58,498 nucleotides of DNA from Nostoc sp. JL34 (lineage in GTDB: Bacteria; Cyanobacteriota; Cyanobacteriia; Cyanobacteriales; Nostocaceae): assembly GCF_017114945.1 (NCBI RefSeq), contig NZ_JABXKQ010000054.1:1-58498 (forward strand), read 5' to 3'. This document shows, in pieces, positions 51,806 to 58,498 of this stretch (the stretch's first letter is position 1; the number at the start of each line of letters is the position of its first letter). Position numbers and translations under genes: made by a program. The notes under the pieces were generated by a model. That model worked only from the letters and a program-made list of their open reading frames with translations. It was not told where the DNA came from and made no database searches.

Positions 51806-52975
51806 ATGAAAGCAGTTTGCTGGAACGGTGCCAACGATGTACGGGTGGAAACAGTACCCGATCCAAAAATCATTAATCCGCGTGATGCTGTTATTAAAAT
51901 CACGACAACAGCAATTTGCGGTTCTGATTTACACCTTTATAACGGCTACGTCCCCACAATGGAAAAGGGCGATATCCTTGGTCATGAAATGATGGGGGAA
52001 GTCGTTGAAATAGGCAGTGCCGTCAAAAATTTAAATATAGGCGATCGCGTGGTTGTACCATTCCCTATCGCCTGTGGTAACTGCTGGTACTGTCAACATG
52101 ACTTCTGGTCATTGTGCGATAACTCTAACCCAAACGCTTGGTTAGCAGAAAAATTCATGGGTTATTCACCCTCTGGTATTTTTGGCTACTCTCATATGCT
52201 AGGTGGCTACGCTGGTGGTCAAGCTGAATATGCCCGCGTTCCCTTTGCCGATACTGGTTTGTTTAAGATTCCTGATGGACTAACAGACGAACAAGTAGTG
52301 TTTTTAACAGATATCTTCCCCACCGGATATATGGCGGCAGATAACTGTAATATTCAGCCCGGTGATATTGTCGCAGTCTGGGGGTGTGGCCCAGTCGCAC
52401 AATTCACAATAAGAAGTGCTTATCTACTTGGTGCTGAACGAGTCATCGCTATCGATCGAATTCCCGAACGCCTACAGATGGCTAAAGATCAAGGCAAAGC
52501 AGAAATCCTTAACTATGAGGAAGTAGATGTTGGTGAAGCCCTCAAAGAAATGACAGGTGGACGCGGCCCAGATGCTTGCATTGATGCTGTGGGGTTGGAA
52601 GCACACGGGACGGGTCTAGAAGGAGTATACGACGAAGTAAAGCAAGCAGTGCGTCTGGAAACAGACCGGCCCCATGTGCTGCGGCAAGTGATGATTGACT
52701 GTCGCAAAGGCGGTCACGTGTCAATTCCTGGTGTTTATGTCGGCGTTGTAGACAAAATACCTATGGGTGCTGCCATGAACAAAGCCTTAGTATTCAAAAT
52801 GGGACAAACGCACGTTCATAAGTACTTAAACACGTTACTCGATCACATCCAAAATGGCAGGATCGATCCATCTTTCGTGATCACCCATCGTCTACCCTTA
52901 GATGAAGCACCCCGGGGTTACGAAATTTTCAAAGACAAGAAGGAAAACTGTATCAAAGTTGTACTCAAACCATAA
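51806..52975 (+). CDS. Zinc-dependent medium-chain alcohol dehydrogenase
   Basis: 389 residues. Catalytic zinc: [20 protein letters not shown] and [12 protein letters not shown]. Structural zinc cysteines: [15 protein letters not shown]. Cofactor-binding Rossmann region: [15 protein letters not shown]. Architecture is close to the FdhA-like group (long insertion [18 protein letters not shown] region), so aldehydes or alcohols are likely substrates. The ATG at 51806 has AAAGGA nine nt upstream; an ATG at 51800 is an alternative. A truncated paralogue lies immediately upstream. Confidence 0.88.
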   Translation: MKAVCWNGANDVRVETVPDPKIINPRDAVIKITTTAICGSDLHLYNGYVPTMEKGDILGHEMMGEVVEIGSAVKNLNIGDRVVVPFPIACGNCWYCQHDFWSLCDNSNPNAWLAEKFMGYSPSGIFGYSHMLGGYAGGQAEYARVPFADTGLFKIPDGLTDEQVVFLTDIFPTGYMAADNCNIQPGDIVAVWGCGPVAQFTIRSAYLLGAERVIAIDRIPERLQMAKDQGKAEILNYEEVDVGEALKEMTGGRGPDACIDAVGLEAHGTGLEGVYDEVKQAVRLETDRPHVLRQVMIDCRKGGHVSIPGVYVGVVDKIPMGAAMNKALVFKMGQTHVHKYLNTLLDHIQNGRIDPSFVITHRLPLDEAPRGYEIFKDKKENCIKVVLKP

Positions 52976-54112
52976 GGCAGGAGAAAAGACACGGAGAGTG
53001 GGAGACGCAAAGAAAGAACTCTCCATGTCCCTCTATCCCCGCACGCAACTTCTCTCCGTGTCCTTCTAATCGATAGATAGCCTTGTACAAAGTACAGCAC
53101 TAGTATTATGACAGTATTATGACTACCCCTAAAATTCACTCCTTTATCTGTTATCTGTACAAATAACTTTATTCTTGTCGTATTTTACACCGAAGCGCAT
53201 TGCTGGCAGTTTCGGAGCATCAGTGACAATGGTGCGGTGTTTGGCGAGCAAAAGCTTTACAATACAGCATCAGCAGCTATTGTTGCTGGTCGTGATTGGA
53301 TATATCAGGATGCATGAAGGCAAAACTTGGTGCAGCACTTGTAGAAATCCGAATGAGATATATTTGCTAGCGGGAGATGAAGTTGTAATAAGTAAATCAG
53401 GGAAACAAACTTATGGACTGGATAGATTTTTTTCTAGCCTGGCTGGTAAACCCATATCAGGGCTATCTTTTTTTACATTATCATTAGTCAGTGTTGAGCA
53501 AAGGCACTCGTTTCCGATTCAGATAGAACAGGTGATAAAGAGCGATATAGAAAAAAGTAGCTCGTCACCAACCAAAGAAATAAAACCGCAAGAGAAACGT
53601 GGGCGTGGACGACCAAAGGGAAGTAAAAACAAGAATAAAACCCAGGTAGTTCTCACTTCTGAATTACTCAGAATTCAGAAGATGATTAAGTCACTATTTA
53701 AGTTATTAGCTAAATTTATTCCCCTTACTTACTTAGTATTGGATGGACACTTTGGGAATAATAATGCCTTGCAGATGGCTCGTCAAGTTAACTTGCATAT
53801 AATTTCTAAGCTTCGCTCTGATTCAGCATTATATATACCTTATCAACACCCTGACCCCAATAGTCGCTCTCGTCGTAAATACGGAGACAAAATTGACTAC
53901 AACAACATACCTAAGAAGTATTTATGTCAAAGTACCGTTGATGACGATATCCAAACTGACGTTTATCAAGTTACATTACTTCACAAAGAATTTGCCCAAT
54001 CTCTAAATGTAGTTATTCTCGTCAAAACCAATCTTAAAACTCATGCTCGTAGTCATGTAATTCTATTTTCTAGTGAGCTAAAATTGTCATCTGAAAAAAT
54101 AATTGACTACTA

Positions 54113-55299
54113 AGCTGTTGCGCTTACAATTTGCATATAATAGATATGAATATAAGTTCAGGTACAGGTTGCTATGCCGGCTATTGGCTTTCTAAGCTTG
54201 GAACAAAAGCAGCATCTACAAAAATTCTTAAAACAGAGCGAACGCTCTGAAATGAGAGAGCGAGTTTTGATACTATTATTGATGAATGATGGTAGAACAC
54301 AAGAAGAAATAGCAGCATTAATCGGTTGTTCTCGTAGAACAGTAGCATATTGGTGTGTGCATGGAGATCCAGATACGATAGAAAGCTTAGAAGACGGTAG
54401 AAGAAAAAGAGAATACAGAAAAGTTAATCAAGTTTACATAGATAAACTATTAGAGATAGTAGAGAAAGAACCAAGTGAATTAGGTTATGAATTTGGTCGA
54501 TGGACAGCAGAAAGATTATCAACATATTTAGAGAAAGAAACAGGATTAAAAATAAGCAGTTCACAAGTAAGGAAGATATTAAAAAGAAAAAAGTATGCTT
54601 ACCTTTGGGCAAAGTATAGTCTAGAGGACAGACAAAATGCAGAGAAAAGAAAAGAATTTAAAGAAAAGTCTCAAAATTATTTATCAATAGTAAAAGAGAA
54701 ACCAAAGCTTTATCAGATATGGTTTTGGGATGAGAGTGGTTTTAGTTTACGAGTGTTAAGAAGGAAAACTTGGGGTAAAAAAGGAAAAAGAAAAAAAGTT
54801 ACTGGGAAACGTAGTAGAGGTCGGGTAAACATGATGGGAGGTTTAAGGTTATCTGATAAAAAGCGGGTATGTTATTTTATTGAAAGAGGAAATTCAGAAA
54901 CCTTTTATGAGCAGCTCAAACAACTACACGAATTCGTATTAAAAGAATGGTTGGCTTTAGGGAATAGTCAAGAATGCTTTCACGAACATGGCCCAAAAAT
55001 AATTATATTTTTAGATAATGCAAGTTACCATAAACGTAAAGATATATGCGCCGAAATAGAAAAGAATCTACCGAATATTATTCTTGAATATCTCTCTGCT
55101 TATAGCCCTGATTTTAATCTAATTGAATTAGTTTGGCATTCATGTAAAGAATATATAGCTCATAGACTGTTTCAATCAGTATGTGAACTAAAATCTACGT
55201 TAAATAAACTCTTAAATGATGGAGAGCTTATTATTAAATGGGGAAGAAAAATAAAAAATAAGGGAAATGCTGTTTGTGCAAATTAAAAGCACAACAGCT
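54113..55299 (+). mobile_element. Intact IS630-family element with TA target duplication
   Basis: 1187 bp. Ends AGCTGTTGCGCTTACAATTT... and ...AAAGCACAACAGCT are inverted repeats of about 24 bp with a few mismatches. TA flanks both sides (54111-54112, 55300-55301), the IS630 hallmark. The target is inside another transposase gene. Confidence 0.9.
54174..55286 (+). CDS. IS630-family transposase, intact
   Basis: 370 residues in a single frame. N-terminal HTH (TQEEIAALIGCSRRTVAYWC), second HTH (RWTAERLSTYLEKETGLKIS), and DDE core: WFWDESGFSLR, IIFLDNASYHK, AYSPDFNLIELVWHSCKEY. Unlike the other two IS630 copies it needs no frameshift. Most likely an active or recently active copy. The relic at 11098-11301 is a close relative. 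Confidence 0.92.
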   Translation: MPAIGFLSLEQKQHLQKFLKQSERSEMRERVLILLLMNDGRTQEEIAALIGCSRRTVAYWCVHGDPDTIESLEDGRRKREYRKVNQVYIDKLLEIVEKEPSELGYEFGRWTAERLSTYLEKETGLKISSSQVRKILKRKKYAYLWAKYSLEDRQNAEKRKEFKEKSQNYLSIVKEKPKLYQIWFWDESGFSLRVLRRKTWGKKGKRKKVTGKRSRGRVNMMGGLRLSDKKRVCYFIERGNSETFYEQLKQLHEFVLKEWLALGNSQECFHEHGPKIIIFLDNASYHKRKDICAEIEKNLPNIILEYLSAYSPDFNLIELVWHSCKEYIAHRLFQSVCELKSTLNKLLNDGELIIKWGRKIKNKGNAVCAN

Positions 55300-55627
55300 T
55301 ACAAGCTGCGCTTTCAGATCGAATTCAATTTTCGAGATGCCAAGCAATTTTGGGGATTGGAAGATTTTATGAACTTAAGTCAAACTGCTGTAACTAATGC
55401 TGCTAATCTAGCATTCTTTATGGTCAACTTATCCCATCATCTTCTCGCAGATTTTCGTCTCCTTAATCCCGACTCCGGCATCCTTGACCTTCAGGCTCAC
55501 TATCGTGGTTTTCGATATGTCCGTGAAATTTTAAAAATGCTTCCCGAAATGCCTGAGCCTATTTTATTAACCCAGATTTTTGCCAAACTTACTTCTTTAG
55601 GACGTATTCATAACGTTTCTACAGGCG

Positions 55628-55930
55628 TTGAACCCTCGTAAATTGGCTAAGGTATTGGATACAGATACTAAGAAGATCATCAAAAAATCCGACAAGCTTA
55701 CCCTGAGACAGATGAAGCTAATCGAGGAGGCTGAAGACAAACTTATTGAAGCTAATACTGTCAATTCTCCAGATCCTGTGGTTGAGGAGCAACCAGTAGC
55801 GATTTCAGAGCCTAGAGTTCGTGACTATGTTCCATTCCTTGACAATCCTCCAGTACAATCTGTGGGCAATTCCGGCTGGCAGGTTTCTGATGTCTGGCGG
55901 GATATTCGGGTGGATGATTTTTGTAGTTAA
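55628..55930 (+). pseudogene. Unrecognised 3' remnant downstream of the transposase
   Basis: A frame begins before any good start (FLQALNPRKLAKVLDTDTKK) and continues IIKKSDKLTLRQMKLIEEAE, then a proline/valine-rich stretch, and stops at 55930. Charged, helical, then disordered. May be the tail of a plasmid-borne gene displaced by the transposon. I cannot name it. Confidence 0.35.
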
Positions 55931-56512
55931 TTTAAAGCAGGCAATTTGTATTCCCAGACGGTTCTGCATCAAGGCGGTTGCAATTATCCATGATCCGAAT
56001 CTTAGAGATTGAGGGACAGGCATCAAGCAAGGGAGAAAAGTTTTCCCGAAGGCATACTTGTGCAGCAATACCTCTGTCTTTTCGTTAAAACGATAATATG
56101 CAAGCGCCTGAGCAACTTTTGTAAACTATCTTTGCACTCAGTCAAAGTTATAGTTGCATTGTGCCTATAATAAGTTACGGCTAACTATAACTAAAAGTTA
56201 GCACCCTGTAAATGGTTATCGCTTGGATTACGCATCAAAGGCGATACCAAGACAAGCAAAATTTATCGGCAGCGTAATAGTTTCTATTGCCTTGCCAACA
56301 TGCCCCCTCCGCGATCGCATGTTGGTGGAAGTGTTGTATATCAAGGAAAGTGGTTTTTATCGTAGATTATGTCGGATAAAAGATAAGAGTACCTTATTTT
56401 GTGTTCCACCCCGATTGTCACTGAAAGCATAATGTGAGCAACTTGCTTGCTTTATGGTTTCAAACTGGGTTGCTCAAGTTATGAGCTTGGGACATTGAGG
56501 CGATCGCCGACC
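55931..56512. other. Spacer without a supported gene
   Basis: Some short open frames exist (for example 56223-56432) but none shows a recognisable motif or start site. HIP1 octamers occur near 56311 and 56500. Confidence 0.4.
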
Positions 56513-56929
56513 TTATGGAGCGATTATTCCAGCTTGTAGTAAAAGCTGACGCTCCTCAACTCTGTCACGACGGTTTAACTGCAATAACCCAATCGTAACC
56601 CGACCTATGGGGCTTAAAGGCACAAATTCAGACCCACTTAGGCGAAAATGTTCATGCCAGATGTCTTGGCGAGGATGATACAAGGGTACGATTTTTCCGG
56701 TTTCTGGATCGACAGAGGCGAGATCACTTCCTTTGTGCTTATTGCACAGAGTACAGGATAGGGCTAAATTTTCCGCTTCAGTCCGTCCCCTATGTTTTTC
56801 AGCAATGATGTGGTCAATCTCATGAGGCGCAAAGGTAGCGACATCAGGAATCAGACAATACTCACAACAAGCTTTTGCCCGTTCATAAACCTGTCTTCGG
56901 AGAGCTACAGGAATATAGGTTTTGCTCAT
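56513..56929 (-). CDS. HNH endonuclease
   Basis: 138 residues. HNH motif: zinc-binding CCEYCLIPD, then the EIDHIIAEKHRGRTEAENLA core (His of the metal site), then CTLCNKHKGSD. A cyanobacterial stand-alone HNH of this size is common. The ATG overlaps the stop of the upstream gene by 4 nt, so the pair is co-translated. It may be an anti-invader or mobile nuclease; no partner methylase is seen. Confidence 0.85.
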   Translation of the reverse strand: MSKTYIPVALRRQVYERAKACCEYCLIPDVATFAPHEIDHIIAEKHRGRTEAENLALSCTLCNKHKGSDLASVDPETGKIVPLYHPRQDIWHEHFRLSGSEFVPLSPIGRVTIGLLQLNRRDRVEERQLLLQAGIIAP

Positions 56930-57288
56930 TCTGCGTCAGCTTCTTTGATCTTTAAGAAGGCTCTAGCCTTAGCCATTCTGACAATATGCTCTAAATATTG
57001 ATACCCTTGCCATTGCTGCTCTTCTGTTGCGGTTAAACCTACCGTCCGATTTTTTTCTACCAGAGTGTTAATTTGAGCTTGCAGGGATTCAGAGGGACGC
57101 AGGGCAATAATGGCTTCAGCAGTGGGTAGGCTTGCCAGAAATTCTACGACTTCAGCCATACCTGAAAATCCTGACTGAGTAATCGCATTCAGTTCTCGTA
57201 ACCCCAACTCTAGGATTTGAGGCAGTTTGTCTGCAAAGGGTTGAAGCTGATTGACAACTTCATCAGGTAAGTCAAATGTAACTTGCAT
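56926..57288 (-). CDS. Conserved-looking partner protein of the HNH gene
   Basis: 120 residues. MQVTFDLPDEVVNQLQPFAD resembles the N-terminus of many small cyanobacterial DNA-binding or antitoxin-like proteins (beta strand then helix), followed by helical segments (LRELNAITQSGFSGMAEVVE) and a basic end (KARAFLKIKEADAE). Overlaps HNH by 4 nt. A two-gene module, possibly toxin-antitoxin-like; this is inference only. Confidence 0.55.
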   Translation of the reverse strand: MQVTFDLPDEVVNQLQPFADKLPQILELGLRELNAITQSGFSGMAEVVEFLASLPTAEAIIALRPSESLQAQINTLVEKNRTVGLTATEEQQWQGYQYLEHIVRMAKARAFLKIKEADAE

Positions 57289-57578
57289 AGACGTTTGCTT
57301 TTACTACAAGGATACACTTTCTGGATTTTAGCTGACAGAATATTCCACAATTAAATCAATCGGATACCGCGTACCTTTGGTCGGCGTAGCCATCGCAATT
57401 GTCACCCATGATGCGACCGTAGCAGATCAGACAAACCGGGTGATTCAGATGCAGGTGTAGAGGAATAAAAAAGTTCAACAATAAATAATAAAGTCCAACA
57501 ATTTCTGTTAGGTGGTTTACCCTTACATTTACCGAAGCGATCGCTTTGGTAAATATCAAGCCTGCGAACGAGTTGTAA

Positions 57579-58058
57579 TTAATCGTTTGGTTCTAAAAGC
57601 TTGCCCAGAGCTTCAACGGACTGCCGCCAGCCGCTTTCCATGCCACTGGCAACCATGCCGTCACGGTCTGACTGGCTCATTGCTGTGCTATGGGTACGAA
57701 TCTCAGTTGTATGTTCGTCAATTGCGACAAACTCAGCTTTTTCCAGCATGACATGCCCACGTTCCGGCATTCCCAAGAATTCAAATGTCTGCACAATTCG
57801 TTTATCTAGAGCGACTTCATGAAAACAGCCAGTAAACTCATACTCGTGACCGTCTTCTGATTGTTCAGCAATGTGCCAACTGCCGCCGTCTTGACAATCG
57901 AAGTGATACACTTTCATTGGATTACCGCGACACCACCAACTAGCAAACAGTTCCTCTTTGGTATATGCTTCAAATACCTTTTCTAACGAAGCCTTGATTG
58001 TGACAGTACCCAGGATATTTTGTGAATTTTCTGGAACTGTTACTGTAAGATTTGCCAT
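57579..58058 (-). CDS. SRPBCC/AHSA1-family protein
   Basis: 159 residues. AHSA1-type features: ILGTVTIKASLEKVFEAYTK, EELFASWWCRGNPMKVYHFD, and the C-terminal GWRQSVEALGKLLE. A small-molecule-binding fold, often paired with ArsR regulators in bacteria, as here. Starts 21 nt after the regulator, on the same strand. Confidence 0.85.
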   Translation of the reverse strand: MANLTVTVPENSQNILGTVTIKASLEKVFEAYTKEELFASWWCRGNPMKVYHFDCQDGGSWHIAEQSEDGHEYEFTGCFHEVALDKRIVQTFEFLGMPERGHVMLEKAEFVAIDEHTTEIRTHSTAMSQSDRDGMVASGMESGWRQSVEALGKLLEPND

Positions 58059-58078
58059 ACTACCCTCCTGCTACTTTG

Positions 58079-58402
58079 TTATCGATCTTCTAGTAGTTTT
58101 TCCAGAGCATCAAAGCGGGCACTCCAGATTTTTTCATACTCGCCCAGATACGCTGCGGCTACTTTGAGAGTTTTCGGCTGAATCTGAATAACTTTCTCCT
58201 TACCACTTCGACGCTTGGTAATTAGTCCGGCTTTCTCCAATACACTGATGTGCTTTGCGATCGCTGCAAAAGACATCGCATAGGGTTGTGCTAATTCGCC
58301 GATAGTATGTTCTGCTGTTGATACCCGCTTCAGAATGTCTCGCCGCGTCACATCTGCCAGAGCAGCAAAAATTTTATCAAGGGCTACATTTGATTCAACC
58401 AT
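58079..58402 (-). CDS. ArsR-family winged-helix regulator
   Basis: 107 residues. ArsR HTH (ALADVTRRDILKRVSTAEHT, IGELAQPYAMSFAAIAKHIS, VLEKAGLITKRRSGKEKVIQ). No CVC or other metal-binding cysteine motif; it belongs to the group found upstream of AHSA1 proteins rather than the metal-sensing SmtB/ArsR type. Probably autoregulates this two-gene unit. It is not the missing smtB. Confidence 0.85.
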   Translation of the reverse strand: MVESNVALDKIFAALADVTRRDILKRVSTAEHTIGELAQPYAMSFAAIAKHISVLEKAGLITKRRSGKEKVIQIQPKTLKVAAAYLGEYEKIWSARFDALEKLLEDR

Positions 58403-58498
58403 ATAGTTGAATGATATCCAAAGATACAGATCGTGTCAAGTGAGGCATCACCGTGGTCGGGTAGCAGGACTATATCGCTATAATCCCGCCCCCTCAGA

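Larger units (their letters stand above)
53175..55641 (+). pseudogene. DDE transposase interrupted by an IS630 copy
   Basis: N-terminal part 53175-54110 (YGLDRFFSSLAGKPISGLSF, EKRGRGRPKGSKNKNK, LTYLVLDGHFGNNNALQMAR, HIISKLRSDSALYIP), then IS630 at 54113-55299, then C-terminal part 55302-55641 (KLRFQIEFNFRDAKQFWGLE...). Deleting the IS630 and one TA restores IIDYYKLRFQ in frame. The first 40 or so residues look unlike a transposase start, so the 5' end is uncertain. Relics of the same family: 49888-50438. Confidence 0.8.

Noticed and set aside
53175..53320. Alternative frame reading ISDNGAVFGEQKLYNTASAA before the split transposase
   Set aside because: Looks protein-like but has no start, no recognised family and is short; not enough to call a gene.
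55805..56068. Minus-strand frame of 87 codons
   Set aside because: No start context or motif, and it overlaps a plausible plus-strand remnant; not supported.
58079..58402. ArsR protein as the SmtB repressor of the metallothionein
   Set aside because: It lacks metal-binding cysteines, is 13 kb away and is paired with an AHSA1 gene.

Overview
The window is cyanobacterial DNA. The octamer GCGATCGC (HIP1) is scattered through most genes. Very short dispersed repeats, purine-rich low-complexity tracts (gggagcag and ggcagaa types) and a dense load of insertion sequences (IS630, IS701, IS4-like, IS110, IS605/TnpB) are typical of Nostocales and Chroococcidiopsis-like genomes. I cannot name the genus. 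A ParA plus ribbon-helix-helix partition pair with repeated sites at the left end suggests a plasmid or a plasmid-derived island.

Layout. 1-1.8 kb: partition region (inverted repeats, TGACTAAAT repeats, parA, RHH partner). 1.9-6.4 kb: IS elements, a MITE and broken genes. 6.7-9.6 kb: two response regulators, one a 713-residue OmpR-type protein with three receiver domains and an Hpt domain. 9.7-12.0 kb: IS701 inside IS630 debris, then an IS110 relic. 12.2-18.1 kb (minus strand): a PaoABC-type molybdenum aldehyde oxidoreductase with XdhC and MocA-like maturation proteins. 18.3-37.0 kb (minus strand): a stress-tolerance block of GSP17M-like protein, HdeD, ClpB, CbpM, CbpA/DnaJ, two YfdX proteins, aldo/keto reductase, TMEM175-like channel, triple-BON protein, formaldehyde dehydrogenase, GSP17M-ChaB protein, DnaK, DsbA-like protein, Hsp20, GroEL and GroES. 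37.5 kb: a DUF1931 histone-fold protein with a TnpB element inserted directly behind it. 39.4-42.3 kb: nested transposons. 42.4-53.0 kb: OYE-type oxidoreductase, metallothionein, zwf, gnd, ThuA-like protein, SRPBCC protein and two alcohol dehydrogenases (one internally deleted). 53-58.5 kb: a transposase split cleanly by IS630, an HNH nuclease pair, and an ArsR-SRPBCC pair.

How it fits together. The protein-quality genes (hsp20, clpB, cbpA/cbpM, dnaK, groEL, dsbA) with yfdX x2 and hdeD closely parallel the proteobacterial transmissible locus of stress tolerance (tLST/LHR). Here they are joined to aldehyde detoxification (PaoABC, FdhA, AKR, ADH), NADPH supply (zwf, gnd) and metal buffering (metallothionein). 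Several members look GC-rich and foreign (paoABC, AKR, BON, fdhA, dsbA, DUF1931), so the island seems to have been built by accretion. An 11-bp-period direct repeat (TCTAAGGAnnnTCTGAGGA) recurs upstream of hsp20, groESL, the oxidoreductase/TrkA-C relic and the gnd-zwf cluster, and may define a shared regulon.

The island also shows decay. hsp20 and groES carry in-frame stops, groES carries a 21-nt insertion inside a HIP1 site, a third yfdX survives only as a signal-peptide relic, and many IS copies are broken.
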